Shown here piece by piece: positions 53,979 to 62,686 of a stretch of DNA of 64,000 bases (position 1 is its first letter; each line of letters begins with the position of its first letter). The notes under the pieces were generated by a model. It was not told the origin of the DNA, did no database searches, and saw only the letters and a list, made by a program, of their open reading frames with translations. The DNA comes from Mycolicibacter hiberniae (GTDB lineage Bacteria; Actinomycetota; Actinomycetes; Mycobacteriales; Mycobacteriaceae), in the NCBI RefSeq assembly GCF_010729485.1, contig NZ_AP022609.1, positions 3,534,001-3,598,000 of the forward strand. The letters are read 5' to 3'. The translations under genes were made by a program, and so were the position numbers.

Positions 53979-54481
53979 GCGTTGCCTCCGAACTGCCGCA
54001 TCCAGGCGGCCGCTTCATCGTCGAGGGTGCCCAGTTCCTGGGCTTTGCGGCACCACTTCATCGTCGCGGAGACGAAGCGCAGTGGGTTGTAGACGTCCTC
54101 CTGGCGGCGCCACAGGCCGTCACCGGCGTAGGTGATGATCGAGATGTTGGTCGCGCTGATGATGGTGCCGTCGCCCGGATCGCGCATCGGATTGTCCAGT
54201 TCGCAGATGATGCGGCCGCCGGCCTCGTCGATGACCGACCACACTGACGGAAATTCGGTCATGTGGCTGCCCGGGAAGCTGGACATGGTCTTGCGGATCC
54301 AGCTGCGCACCTCGTCGCGCCCGTGCATGGTTCCCATCGCATGCTCGACATATTCGACGTCAGGGGTGTAATGGCCGGCCCAGGCGTCCCAGTCCTTGGT
54401 TTCGGCGGCGCGGGCGACGGTCTGCTCGAACACATCGAATGCGGCCGCCAGTTCTGCACGGCTGAACTGCGGATTCGTCAT
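53975..54481 (-). CDS. NTF2/SnoaL-like protein (Rv0138-like)
   Basis: A 168-residue NTF2-fold protein: FDVFEQTVARAAETKDWDAWAGHYTPDVEYVEHAMGTMHGRDEVR, then NISIITYAGDGLWRRQEDVYNPL. This family is typical of small hydrolases and isomerases with a hydrophobic pocket; the active residues cannot be fixed by eye. ATG 54481 is 9 nt from a palindromic KstR-type box. First gene of the Rv0138-Rv0140-like operon. Confidence 0.88.
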   Translation of the reverse strand: MTNPQFSRAELAAAFDVFEQTVARAAETKDWDAWAGHYTPDVEYVEHAMGTMHGRDEVRSWIRKTMSSFPGSHMTEFPSVWSVIDEAGGRIICELDNPMRDPGDGTIISATNISIITYAGDGLWRRQEDVYNPLRFVSATMKWCRKAQELGTLDDEAAAWMRQFGGNA

Positions 54482-54489
54482 GCGATGAA

Positions 54490-54505
54490 CTAGAACACGT
54501 TCTAG
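54490..54505. promoter_or_regulatory. KstR-type palindrome
   Basis: CTAGAAC-AC-GTTCTAG has perfect 7-bp arms and fits the KstR consensus TNNAACNNGTTNNA at each fixed base. It lies between the divergent NTF2-like operon and the VOC operon, 9 bp from the first start codon. Confidence 0.8.
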
Positions 54506-54615
54506 CAGTGTTGTCGAGAGCGGACGCCACCGAAATCGAATCTGGGTTTAAATTCGAAACGGTGTTACGGTGGCGCCGCCGGCCCACCGCGGGCCGTGAG
54601 GAGGTAACCGCCCAC

Positions 54616-55155
54616 GTGACTGCCCCCAAACCCGCCGTCGGCCTGCATCACGCGGCCTACGCCTGCGCAGACCTGGAAGCCACTCACCATTTCTACGAGG
54701 ACCTGCTGGGATTCCCGCTGGTGCACACCGAGGTCGAGCACCTGCAGGACGGCTACTTCCGGCATGTGTTCTACGACCTCGGCGACGGATCCTGCATCGC
54801 CTTCTTCGACCTGCACGGAGTCGGCGAGAAGCCCGACTGGTCGAGTTCGCTCTCACGCCCGAACGGGCTGCCGGTCTGGGTGAATCACGTGGCCTTCCGG
54901 GCAACCGAGGAGAAGCAGAACGAAGTCCGGGCCCGCATGGACGCCGCCGGGGTCAAGGCGTTGATGGATGTCGACCACGGCTGGTGCCACTCGCTGTACT
55001 ACCTGGATCCCAACGGGATCATGGTCGAATTGTGCCGCGACACACCCGGTTTCGAAAGCGACCCGGAGAAGGCGCGCGCCTTGCTGACAAGCACCGCCCG
55101 AGCGGCGGATCCCAAAGTGGTCACGTCGAGCTCGACCACCACCCGCCTCGGCTGA
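54616..55155 (+). CDS. VOC/glyoxalase-superfamily dioxygenase-like protein
   Basis: A 179-residue VOC protein with paired beta-alpha-beta-beta-beta modules. His in AVGLHHAAYACADL, His in RHVFYDL with DLGDGSCIAFFDL, and Glu in GIMVELCRDTPGF sit where metal ligands are expected. A WVNHVAFRA module opens the second half. The family covers glyoxalases, ring-cleaving dioxygenases and fosfomycin-resistance enzymes; the exact activity is open. GTG 54616 has GAGGAGG about 11 nt upstream. First gene of a five-gene plus-strand operon under the KstR-type box. Confidence 0.8.
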   Translation: MTAPKPAVGLHHAAYACADLEATHHFYEDLLGFPLVHTEVEHLQDGYFRHVFYDLGDGSCIAFFDLHGVGEKPDWSSSLSRPNGLPVWVNHVAFRATEEKQNEVRARMDAAGVKALMDVDHGWCHSLYYLDPNGIMVELCRDTPGFESDPEKARALLTSTARAADPKVVTSSSTTTRLG

Positions 55156-55166
55156 GCCCGCACCCC

Positions 55167-56000
55167 ATGGGCCTGGATTCGCTGACCACGCTGGCCGTCA
55201 CCCGCACCGGGCCGGCGGTTCGAGTGCTCATCGATCACGGCGAGATCAACATGATGGACGCCGCGATGATGGGCGACCTGTGGCGCCTGGTGAATTGGTT
55301 GCGGTCACCGGCCGGCCGGGACATCCGGGTGGTGGTACTGGAAAGTGCAAACCCCGACTTCTTCATCGCCCACGTCGACCTGGCTCTGCTGGCCGCCTCG
55401 GTCGACGACCCCGAGGCGGCCGTCGGCTCTTTTCAAGACCTGGCCGGCGCCTTCCGTGCACTCGACCAGGTCACCGTGGGGGTGGTCGCCGGGCGGGTGG
55501 CCGGCGGCGGGATGGAGCTGCTGGTCAACCTCGATCTGCGGTTCGCTGTCACCGGCCGGGCGGTGTTCAATCAGATCGAGACCGGGATCGGGGTCATCCC
55601 GGCCGGTTCGGGTCCGCAGCACCTGCTTCGGCTGCTGGGACGGGGCCGCGCGTTGGAGGTCATCCTCGCCCATGACGACCTCGATGCCGGGCTGGCCGAA
55701 CGCTACGGGCTGGTCAACCGGGCACTGGCCCCCGACGCCGTCGCACCGTTCCTCGACCGGCTGGTGACCCGGATCGCCACGGTGCCGCTGGCCGACATCG
55801 CCGACATCAAGACCACCCTGGCCGCCCCGGACGTCGCCGCGGGCCTGGCGGCGGAGCGCTCGGCGTTCGCGTCGGTGCTCGGCCGTGGTGCCGCGCTGCC
55901 GAAGATGCGGCGTTTCCTGGCCGCGGGCGGTCAGACACCCGCCGGTGAACGCCGGCTGGCGGACCTGGTAGCCGACCTGGACCGGACGGAACCGGGATGA
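55167..56000 (+). CDS. Enoyl-CoA hydratase/isomerase family protein
   Basis: A 277-residue crotonase-fold protein. The oxyanion segment is AGRVAGGGMELLVNLDLRFA, and the active-site region is FNQIETGIGVIPAGSG. The first Glu and second Glu of classical hydratases are only partly evident, so an isomerase or hydrolase role is possible. The N-terminal sequence has INMMDAAMMGDL in place of the usual N-x-L motif. It starts 11 nt after the VOC gene and overlaps the TetR start by 4 nt (ATGA). Confidence 0.85.
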   Translation: MGLDSLTTLAVTRTGPAVRVLIDHGEINMMDAAMMGDLWRLVNWLRSPAGRDIRVVVLESANPDFFIAHVDLALLAASVDDPEAAVGSFQDLAGAFRALDQVTVGVVAGRVAGGGMELLVNLDLRFAVTGRAVFNQIETGIGVIPAGSGPQHLLRLLGRGRALEVILAHDDLDAGLAERYGLVNRALAPDAVAPFLDRLVTRIATVPLADIADIKTTLAAPDVAAGLAAERSAFASVLGRGAALPKMRRFLAAGGQTPAGERRLADLVADLDRTEPG

Positions 56001-56650
56001 CACCGTCCGACGGCGCGCCCCCGGACGTCACGGCCGCCCGTCCCACCGTCCGCGGTCGCGACACCCAGGCGCGCCTGGAGCAGGCGGCCCGTGAGGTGAT
56101 CGCCCGCAAAGGCTTCTTCAAGACGACCATCACCGACATCACCTCGACGGCCAGGCGCTCGCCGGCGTCGTTCTATCACTATTTCGAATCCAAGGAAGAC
56201 CTGCTGGCGTCGCTGGCCGAGGATTTTCGCGCGTTGGCCAAAAGCCGTGCGGTGCAGGCCTTGCACCCGGGTCAGGATCTGCGCGAGATCATCGAGGAGT
56301 CGGTACGGGCGCACTGGAACACCTACCGCGAACATCGCGGCGTCATGGTCGGGGTGTTCCAGCTGGCAATGATCAACGACGAGTTCGCCCAGCGCTGGCG
56401 CGACATGTGCGCCGATGCGATCGACTGGGTGGCGCAGACGGTACGGATGGCGCAGCGCAAGGGCTTTGCCTCCGATGCGGACCCGGAGCTGGTCGGCTCG
56501 GCCATCGTCGCCATGCTCAACAACTTCACCTACGTCTGGCTGGTGGCGGGCGGCGACGTCGCCGGGCGCGAACTGGACGAAGAAGCAGCAATCAAGACGC
56601 TCACCGACACGTGGTACCGCTCGGTGACCTGGCGTGATGACGGTTCATGA
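55997..56650 (+). CDS. TetR-family regulator in the VOC/P450 operon
   Basis: A 217-residue TetR protein. The HTH region is LEQAAREVIARKGFFKTTITDITSTARRSPASFYHYFESKEDLLA. The C-terminal domain contains EHRGVMVGVFQLAMINDEFAQRWR. It overlaps the hydratase gene by 4 nt, so it is cotranscribed with the genes it may regulate. The operator is unknown; the KstR-type box 1.5 kb upstream could belong to it or to the global KstR. Confidence 0.88.
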   Translation: MTPSDGAPPDVTAARPTVRGRDTQARLEQAAREVIARKGFFKTTITDITSTARRSPASFYHYFESKEDLLASLAEDFRALAKSRAVQALHPGQDLREIIEESVRAHWNTYREHRGVMVGVFQLAMINDEFAQRWRDMCADAIDWVAQTVRMAQRKGFASDADPELVGSAIVAMLNNFTYVWLVAGGDVAGRELDEEAAIKTLTDTWYRSVTWRDDGS

Positions 56651-56666
56651 TCGAAGGAGTGATGTA

Positions 56667-57779
56667 GTGGCAGTAACCCGCGAATTCGTTTCGCTCACCT
56701 CGGCGTCGGGAGTGGTCAACCCCGCCGGTTATCACCCCGCCCAGGGGTTGTACTGGACGCCGAGCGGTGCCGCTCCGAAGGTGGCGGTGATCGCCAGCCA
56801 CTACAACGTGGACTTCGCCGAGCACTACCTGGCGCCGCTCATCGCCGAGCGCGGCTACGGCTTCCTGGGTTGGAACACCCGCTACCGCAGCGGCGAGTCG
56901 CTGTTTCTGCTCGAACATGCCCTGCTGGACATCGCGGCCGGGGTGCGCTGGCTGCGCGAAGAACGCGGTGTGGACGTGGTCGTCCTGCTCGGCAACTCCG
57001 GCGGCGGCTCTTTGATGGCCGCCTACCAGTCTCAGTCCGTCGACCCGCACATCACCGCCGTGGGCGGCGGCCCGGTTCCCGACGCGGTCAACGCCCTGCC
57101 CCCCGGCGACCTGTACGTCTCCACCCAGGCCCACGCCGGACGGCCGGAGGTGTTGACCGCGTGGATCGACCCCTCGGTGACCGACGAGTCCGACCCGCTG
57201 TCGTGTGATCCGTCTTTGGACATGTACGCCGAGGAGAACGCACCGCCCTACACCCCGGAATTCATCGCCCGTTACCGCCAGGCCCAGCGGGACCGCAACG
57301 ACCGGATCACCGCGTGGGCGCAGGCAGAGTTGAAGCGGCTGAAGGCAGGCGGCGCCTACGACCGCGCCTTCTCGGTGCACCGGGTGTGGGCGGACCCGCG
57401 CTACCTCGACCCCTCGCTGGACCCGTCGGACCGCCCGCTCAACCAGTGCTACCTGGGTGATCCGCGCCGCGCGAACCGCTCCCCGTACAACATCGCCGCG
57501 CACTGCACGCTGCGGACCTGGCTGTCCATGTGGAGCCTGCAGACCTCCTTCTGCCAGGGCGCCCCGCATCTAGGACGGATTACGTTGCCCTCCTTGGTGA
57601 TCCAGGGCACCGCCGACACCGGAGTCTTCCCCAGCGACGCCCACCACATCCACGACTCGCTGGCCAGCACCGACAAGCAACTCCACTTCATCGCCGGCGA
57701 TCACTACCTCGAACAACCGACGGACAGCCGGGCCGTGTGCGCGGATCTGGTGGCGTCCTGGATCGCCGAACGCACCTGA
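56667..57779 (+). CDS. Alpha/beta-hydrolase
   Basis: A 370-residue hydrolase. The nucleophile elbow is LGNSGGGSLMA near residue 115; the catalytic triad partners are likely Asp in QGTADTGVF and His in IAGDHYLEQP. The N-terminus (GYHPAQGLYWTP) and VAVIASHYNVDF suggest a dienelactone-hydrolase or esterase relative. GTG 56667 follows AAGGAG. The stop overlaps the P450 start (TGATG). It is part of the same operon as the VOC and hydratase genes. Confidence 0.85.
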   Translation: MAVTREFVSLTSASGVVNPAGYHPAQGLYWTPSGAAPKVAVIASHYNVDFAEHYLAPLIAERGYGFLGWNTRYRSGESLFLLEHALLDIAAGVRWLREERGVDVVVLLGNSGGGSLMAAYQSQSVDPHITAVGGGPVPDAVNALPPGDLYVSTQAHAGRPEVLTAWIDPSVTDESDPLSCDPSLDMYAEENAPPYTPEFIARYRQAQRDRNDRITAWAQAELKRLKAGGAYDRAFSVHRVWADPRYLDPSLDPSDRPLNQCYLGDPRRANRSPYNIAAHCTLRTWLSMWSLQTSFCQGAPHLGRITLPSLVIQGTADTGVFPSDAHHIHDSLASTDKQLHFIAGDHYLEQPTDSRAVCADLVASWIAERT

Positions 57780-58966
57780 TGGGGGAACTCGACTTCGACT
57801 TCCGGGACCCGGACCTGCATGCTGATCCGCTGGCCTACCAGCGGCGGTTCGCCGAAGCCGATCCGGTCCACCGCAACAGCCAAGGCCTGTGGGTGCTTAC
57901 CCGCTACGCCGACGTGCTGGCGATGCTGCGCGATGACCGGGTGAGCACCGATCGGCGAAATCTGTACCGCGGCAAGCTCGATCCGGGACGCCCGTACCTG
58001 GCGCACGTGGAGCACAATTTGTTCTACCGCTCCGGAGACGATCACCGCCGGCTGCGGGCACCGCTGTCCCGGGCGTTCACACCGCGGGCGCTGGCGTCCT
58101 TCGAAGCCGAAGTCGCGGCCCGCGCCCGGTCCTTGGCGGCGGGGCTGGATCGGGACGGCTTCGACTTGGTGGCGCAGTTCGCCAAGCCCTTGCCGCTGGG
58201 GGCGATCGCCACCCTGCTGGGGGTGCCCGACAGCGAACTGGACAATTTGGCGGCCTGGTCGCTGGCGCTGATCGCGGCACTGGAGCCGGCCGCACCGCGC
58301 GCGGTGTTCACCGCCGCCGATGACGCCGCCGCGGGGATGAAGGCCCTGCTCGCCGACCTGCTGGCGCTGCGCCGCACCGACCCGGGCCACGACCTGCTGT
58401 CGGTGGTGGCCACCAGCGGATTGCCGGTGTCCGATGACGAACTGCTGCACAACGCCATCTTCTTGCTGTCGGCCGGCCATGACACCACTACGGCCGTCTT
58501 GACCGGGGCGGCCGCGCTGCTGATCGGCAGCCCTGGGCAGCGCAACCTGCTGGCCGACTCCGCCGCCGCTCCGCACGCCGTCGATGAACTGGTGCGGATG
58601 ATCAGTCCGGCGCTGATGATCTCCCGGGTGGCGGGCGCACCCATCGAGATCGCCCGCGGGAACGAGACGGTGGTGATCGACACCGGCGCGCCGATCCTGC
58701 TCGGATTGGCTGCCGCCAACCGAGACCCGGCGGTCTTCCCCGAACCGGATCGGCTCGACCTGACCCGATCTCAAACCGGCCACCTGGGGTTCGGCTTCGG
58801 TCCCCACGTCTGCCTGGGCGCCCCACTGGCCCGCATGCAGATCCGGTTGGGGCTGCTGGCGCTGTTCGACCGGTTCCCGCAGCTGACAGCACAGGCCCCG
58901 CCGTATCGGGAGCCGAGCGCGGTGTTGACCAGCTACCGCTCCTATCCGCTGGCGGCACGGGGATAG
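57779..58966 (+). CDS. Cytochrome P450
   Basis: A 395-residue soluble P450. The heme loop [15 protein letters not shown] puts the thiolate at Cys345. The I-helix motif is [11 protein letters not shown], and ExxR is in DELVRM. The [13 protein letters not shown] meander is normal. It is last in the five-gene VOC/hydratase/TetR/hydrolase/P450 operon. It lacks a local ferredoxin gene. Its substrate may be steroid-like, given the KstR-type box, but that is inference. msrA follows 17 nt downstream, though probably with its own control. Confidence 0.92.
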   Translation: MGELDFDFRDPDLHADPLAYQRRFAEADPVHRNSQGLWVLTRYADVLAMLRDDRVSTDRRNLYRGKLDPGRPYLAHVEHNLFYRSGDDHRRLRAPLSRAFTPRALASFEAEVAARARSLAAGLDRDGFDLVAQFAKPLPLGAIATLLGVPDSELDNLAAWSLALIAALEPAAPRAVFTAADDAAAGMKALLADLLALRRTDPGHDLLSVVATSGLPVSDDELLHNAIFLLSAGHDTTTAVLTGAAALLIGSPGQRNLLADSAAAPHAVDELVRMISPALMISRVAGAPIEIARGNETVVIDTGAPILLGLAAANRDPAVFPEPDRLDLTRSQTGHLGFGFGPHVCLGAPLARMQIRLGLLALFDRFPQLTAQAPPYREPSAVLTSYRSYPLAARG

Positions 58967-58983
58967 CCGCGGATAATCGAGGC

Positions 58984-59487
58984 ATGACCAACTACGACAG
59001 AGCGATACTGGCCGGCGGCTGCTTCTGGGGCATGCAGGACCTGATCCGCAAGCTGCCCGGGGTGGTGTCCACCCGGGTTGGCTACACCGGCGGCGACGTG
59101 CCCAACGCCACCTACCGCAATCACGGCACCCACGCCGAAGCCATCGAGATCACCTTCGATCCCGCGGCGACCGACTACCGCAGCCTGTTGGAGTTCTTCT
59201 TCGCCATTCACGACCCGACCACCCCCAATCGGCAGGGCAATGACATCGGGACCAGCTACCGGTCGGCGATCTTCTACCTCAATGAGCAGCAGCGCCAGAT
59301 CGCGCTCGACACCATCGCCGACGTAGAGGCGTCGGGCCGATGGCCGGGCAAGGTGGTGACCGAGGTCAGCCCGGCCGGTGAGTTCTGGGAGGCCGAACCC
59401 GAGCACCAGGACTACCTGGAACGTTTCCCGGGCGGCTACACCTGTCACTACATCCGTCCGGACTGGCAGCTGGCGCCCCAGCGCTAA
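58984..59487 (+). CDS. msrA: Peptide methionine sulfoxide reductase A
   Basis: A 167-residue MsrA. The catalytic motif GCFWG contains Cys13; a resolving Cys is at 154 (YTCHYIRP). The core has [23 protein letters not shown] and [26 protein letters not shown]. It reduces methionine-S-sulfoxide with thioredoxin. It closely resembles M. tuberculosis MsrA (Rv0137c) and shares its neighbourhood. It converges with the CYP138-like gene with a 6-nt gap. Confidence 0.97.
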   Translation: MTNYDRAILAGGCFWGMQDLIRKLPGVVSTRVGYTGGDVPNATYRNHGTHAEAIEITFDPAATDYRSLLEFFFAIHDPTTPNRQGNDIGTSYRSAIFYLNEQQRQIALDTIADVEASGRWPGKVVTEVSPAGEFWEAEPEHQDYLERFPGGYTCHYIRPDWQLAPQR

Positions 59488-59493
59488 GCGGCG

Positions 59494-60843
59494 TCAGTCG
59501 CGGCGGCGCACGGTGATCCGGCCGCCGTTCTTGGGTGTGAAGGCCACACCCCGGGAGTGGAACTTCTCGCCCGGCGCTGTGGTGGGCTCGATGGCCAGGC
59601 GCTGCAGCACCGTGCGCAGCACCAGATCCATCTCCACGTTGGCGAATGTCGAGCCCGGGCACCGTCGGGTTCCGCCGCCGTAGGGCAGCCACTCGAACGC
59701 CGACGGGCTGGCGGTGAGGTAGCGCTGGGGATCGAACCCGTCGGGGTCGTCGAATGCGCCGGGGTTTCGGTGGATCTCGTTGATCGCCACGATCACCGAG
59801 TACCCCCGCGGGATCACCCACTCGCCGATCGTGACGCTGGGTGCGTAGACATGCCGTCCCGAGAAGTCGATCACGGTGCGCACCCGCTGCACCTCGCGAA
59901 TGGCGGCACGCCGCAACGCGTTACCGCCGGCATCTGCCTCAGCGGTCAGTTCGTCGAGGAGCCCTGGATGGCGACTCAGCCGCTCGAAGACCCAGGCCAT
60001 CGTCGATGCCGTGGTCTCGTGCCCGGCGGCCAGCAGGGTCAGCAACTCGTCGCCGATCTCCTTGCGGGTCATGGCCGTGCCGTCTTCGTAGGTGCTGCCC
60101 AAGAGCAGGGTCAGCACATCCGAACGGTTCTCGAAGTCGGGATCGGCGCGAACGTCGGCGATCAGCTTGTCCAAGACGACCTCGTACTCGGCGCGCCAGG
60201 CGGCCAGCCGGCCCCATGGGGTGAACCGGCCGTAGTGGCGGATCGGAATCGGCAGTGCCGCAAGGCGCGAACCCAGCGTCACCCACTTGGGCAGGCCGAT
60301 CCGCAGCTTGTCCAGGTCGGCGCCTTGCGCCCCGAAGATCGCCCGCAGGATCACGTTGATGGTGATCCTGTTCATCGGCCGAAAGGTGTCGAACGGCTCT
60401 CCGATGGGCCAGGTGGCCATCTCGCGCAGAGTCTCCTCGACGATGATCTGCTCGTAGGCCCGCACCCGCTTGCCGTGAAACGGCGGGCTCAACAGGTTGC
60501 GCCGCCGCCGATGTGCCGCACCGTCCAGGGCGAACACCGACCCTTCCCCCAGGATCCGCGACAGGTTGGGCTGGATGTTGCCCAGATCCTCCGGGCTGGT
60601 CAGCAGGACCTGCCTGGCCAATTCGGGATCGGTCACAAAGACCGTCGGCCCGAACATCGGAACGTCGAGGGTGAAGGCGGCGCCGTAGCGCCGGGTCAGA
60701 CCCAGCAGGGCCCGGCGGCGGGACACGATGAACAGCAGTCCCGCCGTCAGCTTGGAGTTACGCGGACCGGGCGGCAGGTTGATCGCCGGGGGGTCGGGGG
60801 GCTCGATGGCGTCCGCGGCCGTCCCGGCAACCATATGGGTCAT
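59494..60843 (-). CDS. Cytochrome P450, CYP138-like (Rv0136)
   Basis: A 449-residue P450 with a Pro-rich N-terminal lead (LPPGPRNSKLTAGLLF) typical of CYP138-type proteins. The heme loop YGGGTRRCPGSTFA gives the thiolate at Cys395. The I-helix motif is LLAAGHETTAST, and ExxR is in REVQRVR. ATG 60843 follows GGGAGG; a longer frame to 60900 would overlap operator sequence. The position beside msrA and a divergent TetR gene matches CYP138 in M. tuberculosis. Its substrate is not known. Confidence 0.9.
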   Translation of the reverse strand: MTHMVAGTAADAIEPPDPPAINLPPGPRNSKLTAGLLFIVSRRRALLGLTRRYGAAFTLDVPMFGPTVFVTDPELARQVLLTSPEDLGNIQPNLSRILGEGSVFALDGAAHRRRRNLLSPPFHGKRVRAYEQIIVEETLREMATWPIGEPFDTFRPMNRITINVILRAIFGAQGADLDKLRIGLPKWVTLGSRLAALPIPIRHYGRFTPWGRLAAWRAEYEVVLDKLIADVRADPDFENRSDVLTLLLGSTYEDGTAMTRKEIGDELLTLLAAGHETTASTMAWVFERLSRHPGLLDELTAEADAGGNALRRAAIREVQRVRTVIDFSGRHVYAPSVTIGEWVIPRGYSVIVAINEIHRNPGAFDDPDGFDPQRYLTASPSAFEWLPYGGGTRRCPGSTFANVEMDLVLRTVLQRLAIEPTTAPGEKFHSRGVAFTPKNGGRITVRRRD

Positions 60844-60867
60844 GCGACGCCTCCCGACGTGAGCCGT

Positions 60868-60883
60868 GGTACTGGGGCGTACC
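60868..60883. promoter_or_regulatory. GGTAC-N6-GTACC operator, copy 1
   Basis: GGTAC and GTACC arms lie 6 bp apart, 25 bp before the CYP138-like start. It pairs with a second dyad at 60901-60916. Confidence 0.55.
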
Positions 60884-60900
60884 AAATCGGTGAGGGACAC

Positions 60901-60916
60901 GGTACTCTCAAGTGCC
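60901..60916. promoter_or_regulatory. GGTACT-N4-AGTGCC operator, copy 2
   Basis: This imperfect dyad shares the GGTACT half with the site at 60868, 33 bp upstream. Both lie between the divergent P450 and TetR genes. Confidence 0.5.
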
Positions 60917-60953
60917 AGTCAGCGGCAAGGCTTACCCGCGGGGAGGTGGGGCG

Positions 60954-61562
60954 ATGACGATCCCGGCAATCGATGCCCCGGCGACCGACGCCGTCGACCC
61001 GTTCCGCCGCCGACTGCTCGACGGGCTGGCCGATTCGATCACCGAGCGCGGGTACCGGGCCAGCACCGTCGCTGAGATCGTGCGCGCCGCCCGCACCTCC
61101 AAGCGCACCTTCTACGACCACTTCGCCAGCAAGGAGGAGTGCTTCCTGGAGCTGCTGCGCGTGGACAACGAGGAATTGGCTCTGCGAATCCAGACCGCGG
61201 TGGACCCCCAGGCCGAATGGCAGGTCCAGATCCGTCAGGCGGTCCAGGCCTACGTCGCCAAGATCCGCGCGCGACCGGCGATCACCTTGAGCTGGATTCG
61301 CGATATGCCGTCGCTGGGCGAGGTTGCCCGGCCGGCCCAGCGCCACGGTCTGGAGTTGATGTCGAACCTGCTGATCGAGCTCAGCGGCAGTCCCGGGTTT
61401 CGCCGGGCGAACCTTCCGCCGTTGAGTCCGGCCCTGGCGGTGATTCTGCTGGGCGGCCTGCGCGAGCTCACCGCCCTGGCTGTCGAGGACGGCACCGATA
61501 TCGGCGTGATCACCGAGCCGGCCATCGACGCGTCGATCGCACTACTGGGCCCCCGGGGCTGA
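60954..61562 (+). CDS. TetR-family regulator (Rv0135c-like)
   Basis: A 202-residue TetR protein. The HTH block is LLDGLADSITERGYRASTVAEIVRAARTSKRTFYDHFASKEECFL. The C-terminal domain has ITLSWIRDMPSLGEVARPAQRHG. ATG 60954 has GGGGAGG before it. It is divergent from the CYP138-like gene, with two dyads in the 110-bp gap, so it probably represses that P450 and itself. The downstream desaturase gene converges with it at 1 nt. Confidence 0.9.
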   Translation: MTIPAIDAPATDAVDPFRRRLLDGLADSITERGYRASTVAEIVRAARTSKRTFYDHFASKEECFLELLRVDNEELALRIQTAVDPQAEWQVQIRQAVQAYVAKIRARPAITLSWIRDMPSLGEVARPAQRHGLELMSNLLIELSGSPGFRRANLPPLSPALAVILLGGLRELTALAVEDGTDIGVITEPAIDASIALLGPRG

Positions 61563-61563
61563 C

Positions 61564-62673
61564 TCAGCTCCAGGGCAGTGCCAGTTTGCAGATCTTGCGG
61601 ACCACGCTGCCGAACTGCTTGAGCAACGGCCCGGCGTTGTAGGGCACGCCGTAGCGCTCGCAGATCTCGCGTACCTGCGGTGCGATTTCGGCATACCGGT
61701 GCGCCGGCAGGTCGGGAAACAGGTGATGCTCGACCTGAAACGACAGGTTGCCGGTCAGGACGTGAAACCACTTGCCGCCGGTCAGGTTTGCCGAACCGAG
61801 GATCTGGCGGTAGTACCACATGCCCCGCGACTCGTTCACGGCCTCTTCGACGGTGAACTCCTGGGTGCCCTCGGGAAAGTGCCCGCAGAAAATGATCATG
61901 TAGGCCCACACGTTGCGCATCAGGTTGGCGGTCAGGTTTCCGGCAAACACCAGCGGCGCGAACGGCCCCGCCAACAGCGGGAAGGCTACATAGTCCTTGA
62001 GGGTCTGGCGCCGCACCTTCTGCCAGGTCTCCCGCAGCATTTCCCGCTTGTCGGCCAACCCGATCTCACCGGCGCGGATGCGTTCGGCTTCCAGTTCGTG
62101 CACCGCGACTCCGTACTGGAACAGCACCATCAGCAAGAAGGCGTACAGCGGGTTGCCCAGGAAGTAGGGCTCCCAGGGCTGCTTGTCGCTCATCCGCAGG
62201 ATGCCGTAGCCGACGTCGCGGTCCATCCCGACGATGTTGGTGTAGGTGTGGTGCATGTAGTTGTGCGAGTGCCGCCACTGATCGGCGGGGCAGGCAGTGT
62301 CCCACTCGAAATGCTTGCCGTACAACGCCGGTTCGCCCATCCAGTCGTACTGGCCGTGCATGACGTTGTGACCGATCTCCATGTTGTCGAGGATCTTCGA
62401 CAAGCCGAGCATGGCCGTGCCGGCCAGCCAGGCCGGCGGGAGGATGCCGAAGAACAGCAGGGCGCGCCCGCCGACCTCCAAGGCGCGCTGCGCCTTGATG
62501 ACGCGATGGATGTAGTCGGCGTCACGCTCGCCGAGGTCGTCGAGGACACGCTGACGCAGGGCGTCGAGTTCGGCGCCGAAGGCGTCGAGCCGCGCGGGCT
62601 GGTCGGTGCGAACAACCTCGGTGAGCTGTTCGGGCGCCGTCACCTGGTCGGGGGTCAGAACTGATACGGACAT
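61564..62673 (-). CDS. Acyl-CoA delta-9 desaturase, DesA3-like
   Basis: A 369-residue integral-membrane fatty-acyl desaturase. The three His boxes are HNVMH (near 105), HNYMHH (near 140) and QVEHHLFP (near 310). Hydrophobic segments lie between (LLFFGILPPAWLAGTAMLG; YAFLLMVLFQYG; FPLLAGPFAPLVFAG). It introduces a double bond into stearoyl-type acyl-CoA using electrons from the reductase encoded upstream. The pair matches M. tuberculosis Rv3229c/Rv3230c. ATG 62673 follows AAGGAG; the ORF extension to 62754 enters the reductase gene. Confidence 0.94.
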   Translation of the reverse strand: MSVSVLTPDQVTAPEQLTEVVRTDQPARLDAFGAELDALRQRVLDDLGERDADYIHRVIKAQRALEVGGRALLFFGILPPAWLAGTAMLGLSKILDNMEIGHNVMHGQYDWMGEPALYGKHFEWDTACPADQWRHSHNYMHHTYTNIVGMDRDVGYGILRMSDKQPWEPYFLGNPLYAFLLMVLFQYGVAVHELEAERIRAGEIGLADKREMLRETWQKVRRQTLKDYVAFPLLAGPFAPLVFAGNLTANLMRNVWAYMIIFCGHFPEGTQEFTVEEAVNESRGMWYYRQILGSANLTGGKWFHVLTGNLSFQVEHHLFPDLPAHRYAEIAPQVREICERYGVPYNAGPLLKQFGSVVRKICKLALPWS

Positions 62674-62686
62674 GGTTGGCTCCTTT

